Shown here: piece by piece, positions 35,520-44,715 of the stretch
Layout: each line of letters opens with the position of its first letter
Numbering within the stretch: the first letter of the stretch is position 1
Assembly: GCF_001267925.1 (NCBI RefSeq)
Contig: NZ_CP011409.1
Location: forward strand, 4,030,001 to 4,094,000
Direction: 5' to 3'
Origin: Herbaspirillum hiltneri N3
GTDB lineage: Bacteria; Pseudomonadota; Gammaproteobacteria; Burkholderiales; Burkholderiaceae_D
Length of the DNA stretch: 64,000 nucleotides
Notes under the pieces: generated by a model
What the model was told of the DNA's origin: nothing
The model's database searches: none
The model's input: the letters and a program-made list of their open reading frames with translations, nothing else
Position numbers and translations under genes: made by a program

Positions 35520-37130
35520 TTAGGAAATTGCAGAGTTCGTATGATCCGGGAGCTCATCTGCGGCATAAGTCGCCGCCGCCAGCAGCCGCTGGGTATAAGC
35601 ATGCGAGGGCTGCTGCAGGACCTCGGAGACCGCCCCGCTTTCCACCACTTTGCCGTCCTTCATCACCAGCACCTGATGCGCCATGGCGCGGATGACTGCC
35701 AGGTCGTGGCTGATGAACAGGTAAGCCAGTCCATGCTTGCGCTGCAGTTGCGCCAGCAGTTGCAGCACCTGCTGCTGCACGGTGACGTCGAGCGCCGAGG
35801 TCGGCTCATCGAGCAACAGCAGGTCAGGCTTGAGCACCACGGCACGCGCAATAGCGATGCGCTGGCGCTGGCCGCCGGAGAACTCATGCGGATAACGTTG
35901 CAGCATGTCTTCCGACAGGCCGACTTCGTGTAGTGCCTCGATCACTTCGGCGCGCTGCTGCGCGGCGCTCAATTGCGGCTGATGCAAGGCCAGTCCTTCG
36001 CCGACGATCTGCGCGACGGTGCGACGAGGCGACAGCGAGGCGAACGGGTCCTGGAACACCACCTGCATGCGCGCACGCAAGGGCCGCACGGCGGCCGAGC
36101 TCATGGCGCTGACCTGCTGACCGTCGAAGCGGATGTCGCCTTCGACCGTGGCGGTCGACAGGCGCAGCAAGGCCATGCCCAGGGTCGACTTGCCGGAACC
36201 CGACTCGCCCACGATGCCGACCGTTTCGCCCTTGCGCAACGTCAGGCTGACGTCGTCGACGGCGGCGAATTTCTTCTTGCTCAGCCAGCCTTGCCTGATC
36301 GAAAAGGTGCAGCGCAGCCTGTCGGCGTTCAGCAGCACCGGCGCATCCGGCACTACCTCCTCGACATTGCGCTGCGGCCGGCTGGCCAGCAGTTTACGTG
36401 TGTAGGCTTGCTGCGGCGTGGCGAACAAGTCGCCGGTGGCGGCGGTCTCGACCAGCTTGCCTTTTTCCATCACGCCGACGCGATCGGCGAAGTGGCGCAC
36501 CAGGTTGAGATCGTGCGAAATCAGCAGCACGGCCATGTTCTCGTCGCGCTGCAATTGATTGAGCAACTCCAGGATCTGCACCTGGATTGTTACGTCCAGC
36601 GCGGTGGTCGGCTCGTCGGCGATCAGCAGCTTCGGATGGCAAGCCAGCGCCATCGCGATCATCGCACGCTGGCGCTGGCCGCCGGACAGTTGATGCGGAT
36701 AGGCCAGTGCGCGCCGGGCGGGCTCAGGAATGCCGGTCTTTTCCAGCAAGGCCACGGTGCGCTGTGCCGCGGCCCTGGCATTCAGACCTTCATGCAGCAT
36801 GAGCACCTCGGCGATCTGGTTGCCGATGGTGAACAAGGGATTCAAGGCCGTCATCGGCTCCTGGAAAATCATCGCCGCGTCCATACCGCGTACACCGCGC
36901 ATGGCGGCCTCGCTCTTTTGCAGGATGTCTTCGCCGTTGAACAGGATCTGACCATCGTAATGCGCATCCTGATTCAGGCGCAGCACCGACAAGGCGCTGA
37001 CTGTCTTGCCGGAACCGGATTCGCCGACCAGCCCGAACTTCTCGCCGGGCTGGATGCTGAAACTGACGTCGTCGACTACCGTAGCGTTGCCGAAGCGCAC
37101 CGACAAATTGCGGATATCGAGCAGGCTCAT
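35520..37130 (-). CDS. yejF: Oligopeptide/microcin C-type ABC importer, double ATP-binding protein YejF
   Basis: 536-aa tandem ATPase that energises peptide uptake. First cassette: Walker [10 protein letters not shown], signature [15 protein letters not shown], Walker [13 protein letters not shown]. Second: [39 protein letters not shown]. The size and two-domain layout match YejF rather than separate DppD/DppF proteins. Last gene of minus-strand yejABEF; its ATG overlaps the yejE stop by 4 nt. Confidence 0.93.
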   Translation of the reverse strand: MSLLDIRNLSVRFGNATVVDDVSFSIQPGEKFGLVGESGSGKTVSALSVLRLNQDAHYDGQILFNGEDILQKSEAAMRGVRGMDAAMIFQEPMTALNPLFTIGNQIAEVLMLHEGLNARAAAQRTVALLEKTGIPEPARRALAYPHQLSGGQRQRAMIAMALACHPKLLIADEPTTALDVTIQVQILELLNQLQRDENMAVLLISHDLNLVRHFADRVGVMEKGKLVETAATGDLFATPQQAYTRKLLASRPQRNVEEVVPDAPVLLNADRLRCTFSIRQGWLSKKKFAAVDDVSLTLRKGETVGIVGESGSGKSTLGMALLRLSTATVEGDIRFDGQQVSAMSSAAVRPLRARMQVVFQDPFASLSPRRTVAQIVGEGLALHQPQLSAAQQRAEVIEALHEVGLSEDMLQRYPHEFSGGQRQRIAIARAVVLKPDLLLLDEPTSALDVTVQQQVLQLLAQLQRKHGLAYLFISHDLAVIRAMAHQVLVMKDGKVVESGAVSEVLQQPSHAYTQRLLAAATYAADELPDHTNSAIS

Positions 37131-38176
37131 GCTTTCCTCCGCACATCGAGGGCATTGCGCAAGGCGTCACCGATATTGGTCAGCAGCAGCAAGGTCACGG
37201 TCAGCACGATGAAGGTCGACAAGGCGATCCACCAGGCGTCGAGATTGTTCTTGCCTTGCGCCAGCAGTTCACCGAGGCTGGGCGTGGAAGGCGGCACGCC
37301 GAGGCCGAGGAAGTCGAGGCTGGTCAGCGCCAGGATCGATGCGCTCATGCGGAACGGCAGGAAGGTGACCACCGGCGTCAGGCTGTTGGGCAGCACGTGG
37401 CGCCAGATGATCTGCATGTTCGACAGCCCGAGCGCACGCGCCGCCTGCACGTATTCAAGATTGCGGTTGCGCAGGAAATCGGCGCGCACGTAATCCGACA
37501 AACCCATCCAGCCGAACAGCGACAACAGCACCAGCAACAAGCCGATGCTGGGTTCGAAGATCGAAGAAAAAATGATCAGCAGGTAAAGCTCGGGCATCGA
37601 GCCCCAGATTTCCAGGATGCGCTGCATGAACAAGTCGGTGCGACCGGCAAAATAACCCTGCAACGCGCCTGCCAGCAAGCCCAGCACCACGCCGGTGGCC
37701 GTCAGCGCCAGGCCGAACAGAATGGAAATGCGGAAGCCGTACAGCAGACGTGCAAACACGTCGCGGCCGCGGTCGTCGGTGCCGAGCCAATTCTCCGAAG
37801 ACGGCGGCGCCGGGTTCGGTTGCTTGGCGAAATAGTTGAGCGTGTCGAAGCGATAGTGATTGGGCGGGTAGATCGCCCAGTTGTCGTCCTTCCTGAACTG
37901 GTCCTGAATAAAGGGGTCGAGGTAGTCGGCCGGCGATTCGAAGTCGCCGCCGAAGGCCTTTTCCGAATAGTCGTGCAGCATCGGGAACAGAATCTTGCCG
38001 TGGTAGCTCGCCACCAGCGGCTTGTCGTTGGAGACCAGTTCCGCGCCGAGGCTGATCACGAACAGGATCAGGAAAAGGATCAGGCTCACATAGCCGTTGC
38101 GGTTCTGGCGGAAGCGCAGCCAGATGCGGCGGCCCGGGGAAACCGAAGGAGTTGGAATCAAGGCGGTCGCGCTCAT
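37127..38176 (-). CDS. yejE: Oligopeptide ABC importer permease YejE
   Basis: 349-aa DppC-type permease with a long N-terminal region. After the first TM (residues about 29-48) comes a periplasmic stretch with DPFIQDQFRKDDNWAIYPPN, typical of YejE. The conserved GTDDRGRDVFARLLYGFRIS and EAA-like loop YVQAARALGLSNMQIIWRHV follow. It overlaps yejB by 4 nt upstream and yejF by 4 nt downstream, indicating coupled translation. Confidence 0.93.
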   Translation of the reverse strand: MSATALIPTPSVSPGRRIWLRFRQNRNGYVSLILFLILFVISLGAELVSNDKPLVASYHGKILFPMLHDYSEKAFGGDFESPADYLDPFIQDQFRKDDNWAIYPPNHYRFDTLNYFAKQPNPAPPSSENWLGTDDRGRDVFARLLYGFRISILFGLALTATGVVLGLLAGALQGYFAGRTDLFMQRILEIWGSMPELYLLIIFSSIFEPSIGLLLVLLSLFGWMGLSDYVRADFLRNRNLEYVQAARALGLSNMQIIWRHVLPNSLTPVVTFLPFRMSASILALTSLDFLGLGVPPSTPSLGELLAQGKNNLDAWWIALSTFIVLTVTLLLLTNIGDALRNALDVRRKA

Positions 38177-39231
38177 TTGGCCAGACTTTCAAACTGGACG
38201 CGCGGGTCGGCCCAGACATAGCAAAGATCGCCGAGCAGCTTTACCACCAGGCCGATCAGCGTGAACAGATACAGCGTACCCATGACCACCGGATAATCGC
38301 GCCGGATCACCGACTCATACGACAGCAGACCGAGGCCGTCGAGCGAGAACAGCGTCTCGATGAGCAGGCTGCCGGTGAAGAAAGCGCCGATGAAGGCCGC
38401 CGGGAAACCGGTCACCAGCGGGATCAGCGCATTGCGGAACACGTGCTTGTACAGCACCGTGTTTTCGGAGAGGCCCTTGGCGCGTGCGGTGAGCACATAT
38501 TGCTTGCGGATTTCCTCGAGGAAGGTGTTCTTGGTCAGCATGGTCATGACCGCGAACGAGCCGGCGACGGAGGCGATCACCGGCAAGGTGATGTGCCACA
38601 GGTAATCCTTGACCTTGCCCAACAGCGACAGCGTGGCCCAATCGTCCGAGGTCAGTCCGCGCAGCGGGAACCACTGCACGAAACTCCCTCCGCCGAACAC
38701 CACCAGCAGGAACACGCCAAGCACGAAGCCGGGAATCGAGTAACCGACCAGCACCAGCGCGCTGGTGGCGGAATCGAAAGCGCTACCCTCGCGCACCGCC
38801 TTGGCGATGCCGAGCGGCAACGAGATCAGGTAAGTCAGGAAGAAGGTCCACAAGCCGATCGTGATCGACACCGGCATTTTGGATTTCACCAGTTGCCAGA
38901 CGTCGCCATGGTGGTAGAAGCTCTTGCCCAGATCGAAGGTGGCGAAGCCCTTGAGCATTTGCCAGAAGCGCTCGGCCGGCGGCTTGTCGAAACCGTACAG
39001 CGCCTTGATCTCGTTGACGCGCTCGGCGTCGACGCCCTGGCGGCCGCGGTATTGCGAGGCGCCGCCGCCGGAGGCTTCACCGCCGCCGCCGAGGCCCTTC
39101 ATTTCGATCAGCGCCTGTTCAACCGGGCCGCCCGGCACGAACTGGATCACACCGAAGGTAATCACGACGACGCCCAGCAGCGTCGGCAGCATCAGCAGGA
39201 TGCGCTTGAGGACATAGGACCAGAGATTCAT
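38173..39231 (-). CDS. yejB: Oligopeptide ABC importer permease YejB
   Basis: 352-aa DppB-type permease. N-terminal YVLKRILLMLPTLLGVVVIT leads into VQFVPGGPVEQ. A Gly/Ser-rich insert of about 25 residues (near residues 48-63) is usual for YejB. The EAA loop is YVLTARAKGLSENTVLYKHV and the C-terminal TM region ends VKLLGDLCYVWADPRVQF. It forms the membrane channel with YejE. Confidence 0.93.
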   Translation of the reverse strand: MNLWSYVLKRILLMLPTLLGVVVITFGVIQFVPGGPVEQALIEMKGLGGGGEASGGGASQYRGRQGVDAERVNEIKALYGFDKPPAERFWQMLKGFATFDLGKSFYHHGDVWQLVKSKMPVSITIGLWTFFLTYLISLPLGIAKAVREGSAFDSATSALVLVGYSIPGFVLGVFLLVVFGGGSFVQWFPLRGLTSDDWATLSLLGKVKDYLWHITLPVIASVAGSFAVMTMLTKNTFLEEIRKQYVLTARAKGLSENTVLYKHVFRNALIPLVTGFPAAFIGAFFTGSLLIETLFSLDGLGLLSYESVIRRDYPVVMGTLYLFTLIGLVVKLLGDLCYVWADPRVQFESLAK

Positions 39232-39277
39232 GGCTGCACCGGCAAATTAGTGAGGATGAAGGTGATGATCACAGGGT

Positions 39278-41095
39278 TCATTTCGGCGACACTTCCCACC
39301 AGCTAGAGATCACGTAAGGGTCGGCCTGGTAGTACAGCGGCGCCACGGCGGGAATGCCGAAACGGTTGCGATAGGCCACGCGGTGCGTTGACGAGTACCA
39401 CTGCGGCACCACGATGTATTTGTGCAGCAGGACGCGATCCAGTCCGCGTGCGGCGGCGACCAGATCCTTGCGCGTGTTCGCCGCGACCAGCGCTTCGACC
39501 AGTTTGTCGACGGCCTTGTCCTTCAGTCCCCAGACGTTGTTGGAACCTTTTTCGTCGGCCGCTTTGGAGCCGAACATGTCGAACATTTCATTGCCCGGAC
39601 TGCTGACGTCAGGGAAGCGAATGCTGGTCATGTCGTAATCGAACTCGTCCATGCGCTTGGCCACCAACGCAAAATCGGCGGTACGCTGCGTGACTTGGAT
39701 GCCGAGCTTTTGCAGGTTTCGTACGTAGATGCTGATCACGCGCGACAACGCCGACTGATCGTCGAGGATCTCGAAGGCGAAGACGTCGCCCTTGGCGTTG
39801 CGCAAGGCGCCGTCGCGGTATTCCCAACCGGCCTGGCGCAACAATTCGCGTGCCTGCAGCAGGTTGCCGCGCAGCGAGCCGGGTGGATTGGTGTTGGGTG
39901 GTATGGGCGCCGGACCGAACACGGTCGGATCGATCTTTGTGCCGGAAGCCCGGATCGATTCCAGCAATTTCAGTTCGTCGCCTTCCGGCGCGCCGGTAGC
40001 GGCCAACTCGCTGTTGTTGAAGAAGGAATAGATGCGCGTGTACTGGCCGTAGAACAACTGGCGATTCATCCATTCGTAGTCAAGCGCGAGTCCCAGCGCC
40101 TGGCGCACGCGCGCATCCTTGAACTGGTTGCGACGCAGGTTCATGACGAAGCCCTGCATGCCGGCGCCGTTGGAATGCTTGAGTTCGCGCTTGACGATTT
40201 CACCGCTGGCGAATTTGGGGCCGTTGTAGTTGCGCACCCAGTTCTTGGCGCTGTATTCCACCACGACGTCAAACTCGCCGGCCTTGAAAGCTTCCAGCCG
40301 CGCCACGTCATCCTTGTAAAAGCGATAGGCGATACGCTCGAAATTGAAGCTGCCCTTGCGCACCGGGATATCCGTACCCCAATAGGCCGGATTGCGCTTG
40401 TAGGTGATGTTGCGGCCGACGTCGTAGGCGTCGATCAGATAGGGACCGCTGGTGATCGGCGGCGTCAGCTGGATGTTGTCGAACGCGGTACCGGCAGCCC
40501 ACTTCCTGGAGAACACCGGCACCCCGCCGACGATCAGCGGCAGCTCGTGGTTGCGGGTCTTGAATTCGAAGCGTACGGTCTGCGCATCGACCACCACGCA
40601 TTGCCTGACGTCGGCGAACATCGACTTGAACTGCGGCGCGCCTTTGGCCAGCAGCGTGTCGTAGGAATATTTGACATCGGCTGCGGTGACCGGGTCGCCA
40701 TTGTTGAAGCGCGCCTTGGGATTGAGGTGGAAGGTCATCGCCATGCGGTCCGGCGCCAGCGTCATGTCGTCGGCCAGCAGGCCGTACATGGTGGCGACTT
40801 CGTCGGAGGAACCGATCGCCAGCGTCTCGAACATCAGCGTCGATACGCCCGCCGCCGCGACTCCCTTGAGCGAGAACGGGTTGAATTTATCGAAGCTGGT
40901 GCGACGGTCCGGATTCGCGAGGTACAGCGTGCCGCGCTTGGGGGCATCGGGATTGACGTAATCGAAATGGGTGAAACCGGCGGGATATTTGGGCGTGTCG
41001 TACAGGGAGAAGGCGTGATCGGCGAAAACCGGGCCGCTGAATCCGACTGTTGCCGCGAAGCTCAGAAGCAATGTGGAGAGAGTGAATTTACGCAT
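39278..41095 (-). CDS. yejA: Oligopeptide ABC importer periplasmic binding protein YejA
   Basis: 605-aa extracellular solute-binding protein family 5. A signal peptide ends near VFADHA. FTHFDYVNPDAPKRGTLYLA and DDMTLAPDRMAMTFHLNPKA are family landmarks, and NPFSLKGVAAAGVSTLMFET is YejA-like. First gene of the minus-strand yejABEF operon, divergent from fabI over 267 nt. Family members take up peptides including microcin C-type compounds; the native substrate here is inferred. Confidence 0.92.
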   Translation of the reverse strand: MRKFTLSTLLLSFAATVGFSGPVFADHAFSLYDTPKYPAGFTHFDYVNPDAPKRGTLYLANPDRRTSFDKFNPFSLKGVAAAGVSTLMFETLAIGSSDEVATMYGLLADDMTLAPDRMAMTFHLNPKARFNNGDPVTAADVKYSYDTLLAKGAPQFKSMFADVRQCVVVDAQTVRFEFKTRNHELPLIVGGVPVFSRKWAAGTAFDNIQLTPPITSGPYLIDAYDVGRNITYKRNPAYWGTDIPVRKGSFNFERIAYRFYKDDVARLEAFKAGEFDVVVEYSAKNWVRNYNGPKFASGEIVKRELKHSNGAGMQGFVMNLRRNQFKDARVRQALGLALDYEWMNRQLFYGQYTRIYSFFNNSELAATGAPEGDELKLLESIRASGTKIDPTVFGPAPIPPNTNPPGSLRGNLLQARELLRQAGWEYRDGALRNAKGDVFAFEILDDQSALSRVISIYVRNLQKLGIQVTQRTADFALVAKRMDEFDYDMTSIRFPDVSSPGNEMFDMFGSKAADEKGSNNVWGLKDKAVDKLVEALVAANTRKDLVAAARGLDRVLLHKYIVVPQWYSSTHRVAYRNRFGIPAVAPLYYQADPYVISSWWEVSPK

Positions 41096-41219
41096 GCGTG
41101 CTTGTCATGTCGAATTGCCCGTTGCTGAAAGTTGCAAGCTACTTAAAATCAATTCGGCTATTTTACAGAATAAATTTTTACACAATAGCAATAAGTCGTG
41201 GCGGCAAGAACCTCAAAAG

Positions 41220-41248
41220 TTGCCCCCGCCGTCGCTAGCCCCTACAAT
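41220..41248 (+). promoter_or_regulatory. fabI promoter candidate
   Basis: TTGCCC at 41220-41225, a 17-nt spacer, TACAAT at 41243-41248. The -10 matches 5 of 6 positions and the spacing is ideal. It predicts a start near 41255 and a 5' UTR of about 108 nt. Confidence 0.55.
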
Positions 41249-41362
41249 CTTGCCCAGTTCCGCGCAAATATACTGCATAGAACCGGAATCCCCCTTATTT
41301 CGCCTGATCCGGCGCGGCTTTCAGCCTGCTGCCGCTTCAAAGGCGAATCACTCGGAGTCAAC

Positions 41363-42145
41363 ATGGCATTTCTGCAAGGCAAAAAAATCCTGATCACAGG
41401 TTTGTTATCGAATCGTTCCATCGCCTACGGCATCGCCCAGGCGTGCAAGCGCGAAGGCGCGGAACTGGCGTTCACCTATGTCGGCGAGCGTTTCAAGGAC
41501 CGCATCACCAAGTTCGCGGAAGAATTCGACACCAAGCTGATTTTCGATTGCGACGTCGGCAGCGATGAGCAGATCAATGCCCTGTTCGCCGATCTGGGCA
41601 AGTCCTGGGATCAGCTCGACGGCCTGGTGCACGCGATCGGCTTTGCGCCGGCTGAAGCAATCGCCGGCGATTTCCTGGATGGCCTCTCTCGCGAAGGCTT
41701 CAAGATCGCCCACGACATCTCGGCCTACAGCTTCCCGGCAATGGCCAAGGCCGCGCTGCCGCTGCTGCGCCAGAACTCGGCGCTGCTGACGCTGACTTAC
41801 CTCGGTTCCGAGCGCGTCGTGCCGAACTACAACACCATGGGCCTGGCCAAGGCTTCGCTGGAAGCCAGCGTGCGCTACCTAGCGGAATCGCTCGGCCCCA
41901 AGGGCGTGCGCGTCAACGGCGTCTCCGCAGGTCCGATCAAGACGCTGGCCGCCAGCGGCATCAAGGGCTTCGGCAAGATCCTGGGCTTCGTCTCCGATCA
42001 CGCTCCGTTGCGCCGCAACGTAACTATCGAGGACGTTGGCAATGCATCGGCCTTCCTGCTGTCCGACCTGGCCGGCGGCATTACCGGTGAAATCACTTAT
42101 GTGGACGGCGGCTTTTCGCGTGTCGTCGGCGGTATCTCTGAATAA
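41363..42145 (+). CDS. fabI: Enoyl-[acyl-carrier-protein] reductase (NADH)
   Basis: Last reductive step of fatty-acid elongation; 260 aa SDR enzyme. NADH-binding [31 protein letters not shown], and the catalytic region [20 protein letters not shown] (Tyr-x6-Lys) are all visible. It ends with [12 protein letters not shown]. The ATG at 41363 begins [13 protein letters not shown]; the longer upstream frame covers the promoter. GGAG lies 7-8 nt before the start. Confidence 0.96.
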   Translation: MAFLQGKKILITGLLSNRSIAYGIAQACKREGAELAFTYVGERFKDRITKFAEEFDTKLIFDCDVGSDEQINALFADLGKSWDQLDGLVHAIGFAPAEAIAGDFLDGLSREGFKIAHDISAYSFPAMAKAALPLLRQNSALLTLTYLGSERVVPNYNTMGLAKASLEASVRYLAESLGPKGVRVNGVSAGPIKTLAASGIKGFGKILGFVSDHAPLRRNVTIEDVGNASAFLLSDLAGGITGEITYVDGGFSRVVGGISE

Positions 42146-42160
42146 GAGGAATTGGAATTC

Positions 42161-42195
42161 AGGGCTTGTTCGAGGAAAATCTCCGAATAAGCCCT
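42161..42195 (+). terminator. Inverted repeat downstream of fabI, possible terminator without T-run
   Basis: AGGGCTTGTTCG (42161-42172) pairs with CGAATAAGCCCT (42184-42195) at 11 of 12 positions around an 11-nt loop, starting 16 nt after the fabI stop. No T-tract follows, so it may be a Rho-assisted 3' end or a dispersed repeat. Confidence 0.4.
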
Positions 42196-42557
42196 AGTGC
42201 CAACTTCGATATTTTCCTGTATGATTCGGTTTGTGCGTTGCAATACGACGTACAAACCGTACTCCGGTCCACTGGCTGGATTACTCAGTAGCTTCGCAAG
42301 CCCTAATTGTCGCGCTAGACAGTCGACAGTACGTAGTAAAAGCCCTCCCGCCTTGAGTGTCCTTACTTTCTAAGTGACACCGTCCCGGCGCAAAGCTTTT
42401 GTGCCGAAATTTCTTTGTTTTTCATAGTCATTTCGTTGGTTGGCGTTGCTTTTTTGCGTTCACCGCATTTGCTGTGCGCTCGCTGTGCTCGGTCAATCCG
42501 ACGCCATCGTTGCGCTGCATTGCATTTGTCTGGCGCTCATACTAAACGAAAGAAAAC
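42196..42557 (+). other. Long untranslated leader of the RNA helicase gene
   Basis: No credible gene is seen in these 362 nt. They include a hairpin GGCGCAAAGCTTTTGTGCC (42387-42405), a T-rich stretch (42410-42460), and the helicase ribosome site region AACGAAAGAAAAC before the ATG. Long leaders are common on cold-induced DEAD-box helicase mRNAs and can autoregulate; here this is inference. Confidence 0.4.
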
Positions 42558-43991
42558 ATGACTTTTGAAACACTAGGCCTGCACCCATCGATCATCAAAG
42601 CCTTGACCGACTCCGGCTACACCGCGCCGACTCCGGTCCAGGAACAGGCTATCCCTGCGGCCATCGCCGGCAAGGATCTGCTGGTGTCGTCGCAGACCGG
42701 CTCCGGCAAGACCGCAGCGTTCATGCTGCCGTCGCTGCATAAATTCGCCTCGATGGCGCCTGCCGCTGCCGGCGCCAAGACTCCCAACCAGGAAGCGCAA
42801 GCCGCCAAGGCGCGCGGCGAACGTCCGCGTTTCCGTGCTGCACAGCCGAAGATGCTGGTGCTGACCCCGACCCGCGAACTGGCCCTGCAAGTGACCACCG
42901 CCACCGACAAGTACTGCGCCCACATGCGCCGCCTGAAGGCCGTGTCGATCCTGGGCGGCATGCCTTACCCGAAACAGATGCAATTGCTGTCGCGCAATCC
43001 TGAAATCCTGGTGGCGACACCTGGCCGCCTGATCGACCATATGGATTCGGGCAAGATCGATTTCTCCGAACTGGAAATCCTGGTCCTGGACGAAGCCGAC
43101 CGCATGCTCGACATGGGTTTCATCGAAGACATCGAAAAGATCGTCGCTGCAACACCGGCAACGCGTCAAACCATGCTGTTCTCGGCAACGCTGGATGGCG
43201 TCGTCGGCAACATGGCCAAGCGCATCACCAATGCACCGCAGATCATCCAGATCGCCGGTTCCGCCACCAAGCATGAAAACATCGCCCAGCGCGTTCACTT
43301 CGTCGACGACCTGTCGCACAAGAATCGCCTGCTCGACTTCCTGCTGCGCGACGTCACCATGGACCAGGCTGTTGTCTTCACCGCCACCAAGCGTGACGCC
43401 GACACCATCGCCGACCGTCTGAACATCGCCGGTTTCGCCGCCGCCGCACTGCATGGCGACATGCACCAGGGCGCACGCAACCGCACACTGGACGGCATGC
43501 GCCGCGGCCAGGTGCGCGTGCTGGTGGCAACCGACGTTGCTGCTCGCGGCATCGATGTGCCAGGCATCACCCACGTGTTCAATTACGATCTGCCGAAGTT
43601 CCCGGAAGATTACGTTCACCGTATCGGCCGCACCGGTCGTGCCGGCCGTAATGGCGTGGCCGTCTCGCTGGTCAACCATGCTGAAGGCATGCACGTCAAA
43701 CGTATCGAACGCTTCACCAAGCAACCGATTCCCGTCGACATCGTTGAAGGCTACGAGCCGAAGAAGACGGCAGCGCCTGCACGCAGCGCGCGCAAGCCGG
43801 GCGGCTGGCGTCCAGGCGACAACCGCAGCGGTCCGGCGCGTCCGGCCGGTAGCGGCAATGGCAATGGCGGCGGTCGCAGCTTCGGCGGCAAACCTGCCGG
43901 CAGCGGCGGTCCGCGCAAGGACGGCGGCGGCTACAAGGGCGCCGGCGCACGCTCCGACGGCGGCGCACGTCGCTCGTACGGCGATCGCTGA
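42558..43991 (+). CDS. DEAD-box ATP-dependent RNA helicase, RhlE-like
   Basis: 477 aa. Helicase motifs in order: Q motif PTPVQEQAIP, motif I SSQTGSGKTAAF, Ia LTPTRELALQ, II VLDEADRMLDMGF, III LFSATL, IV AVVFTATKRDA, V VLVATDVAARGIDVPG, VI VHRIGRTGRAG. An insert of about 25 residues after motif I and a basic, Gly/Arg-rich tail of about 80 residues are RhlE-like. It remodels structured RNA in ribosome assembly or decay. The specific orthologue cannot be fixed without a tree. Confidence 0.92.
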   Translation: MTFETLGLHPSIIKALTDSGYTAPTPVQEQAIPAAIAGKDLLVSSQTGSGKTAAFMLPSLHKFASMAPAAAGAKTPNQEAQAAKARGERPRFRAAQPKMLVLTPTRELALQVTTATDKYCAHMRRLKAVSILGGMPYPKQMQLLSRNPEILVATPGRLIDHMDSGKIDFSELEILVLDEADRMLDMGFIEDIEKIVAATPATRQTMLFSATLDGVVGNMAKRITNAPQIIQIAGSATKHENIAQRVHFVDDLSHKNRLLDFLLRDVTMDQAVVFTATKRDADTIADRLNIAGFAAAALHGDMHQGARNRTLDGMRRGQVRVLVATDVAARGIDVPGITHVFNYDLPKFPEDYVHRIGRTGRAGRNGVAVSLVNHAEGMHVKRIERFTKQPIPVDIVEGYEPKKTAAPARSARKPGGWRPGDNRSGPARPAGSGNGNGGGRSFGGKPAGSGGPRKDGGGYKGAGARSDGGARRSYGDR

Positions 43992-44042
43992 TCCGCAGTA
44001 AGAACTGAGCGTGCCGGTGAATATGCCGGGCACGCCAAAATA

Positions 44043-44069
44043 AAAGGCCGCTTCATTGAAGCGGCCTTT
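44043..44069. terminator. Bidirectional intrinsic terminator
   Basis: Stem AAAGGCCGCTTC/GAAGCGGCCTTT with an ATT loop between the convergent helicase (plus) and pqiC (minus) genes. An A-rich left flank gives a T-rich tract for the minus-strand transcript. Confidence 0.75.
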
Positions 44070-44097
44070 GTCATTTTCGAACGGACAAATCAGGCAA

Positions 44098-44715
44098 TCA
44101 GCTGCTGCAGACGCCGGTCTTCCCTGCCCGCAATGCCGTCACATCGGCTGCAATCGCGTCGGCCGCATTCGCCACTGCGCGCTGCATGCCTTGCACCACG
44201 CCGTCAACGCCCAGTCCTGCTGCCGGCTCCACCACCGTCAGGCGGCACACCGCGCTGCTGCTATTGTCGCTGCGCGTGATGGTCCAGCCGAAAGCGGCAT
44301 CGACCTTGCCGCCCTTGACCGCGTCGAGCTGGCGCAATTCGACCACGATGCGATAGACCGGCTGGTTGACGGGACGGCCGCCACGCGTCACGTCGACCGC
44401 ACCGAGCCGGTTTGCCACGCCGCTTGCCAACGCGTCGCGCAACTCGTTGTTGAACGGCGCGGACCACCGGTCCTGTTCCAGAATATCCACGCGCGTGGCG
44501 TCGGTGCGCACCACGATCTGCGGTCGCGCCAGGCGTTCCGGCACGGCGACCGGGGCGACTTCGATGTAGGTCTGTCCGGTCGGGATCGCTCTGGCTGCGG
44601 CCGTGGCAGGTGCGGCCGTATCCGCCAGCGTATAGAAACGCGTCGGCGCCGAAGCGCAGGCGCTCAGCAGCAGCGCTGCCGCCGCCAACGAAATGAAAGT
44701 GACACTGCGCTGCAT
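44098..44715 (-). CDS. pqiC: PqiC-type lipoprotein (ABC_trans_aux)
   Basis: 205-aa outer-membrane lipoprotein with lipobox LSAC (Cys20), followed by ASAPTRFYTLA. YIEVAPVAVPERLARPQIVV and QDRWSAPFNNELRDALASGV are typical of the PqiC/YmbA family. It caps the periplasmic PqiB tunnel at the outer membrane. Its start overlaps the pqiB stop by 1 nt. Confidence 0.88.
   Translation of the reverse strand: MQRSVTFISLAAAALLLSACASAPTRFYTLADTAAPATAAARAIPTGQTYIEVAPVAVPERLARPQIVVRTDATRVDILEQDRWSAPFNNELRDALASGVANRLGAVDVTRGGRPVNQPVYRIVVELRQLDAVKGGKVDAAFGWTITRSDNSSSAVCRLTVVEPAAGLGVDGVVQGMQRAVANAADAIAADVTALRAGKTGVCSS

Noticed and set aside
39422..41128. 568-residue plus-strand frame over yejA
   Set aside because: Antisense shadow of a G+C-rich gene; the minus strand has a complete YejA with signal peptide and operon partners.
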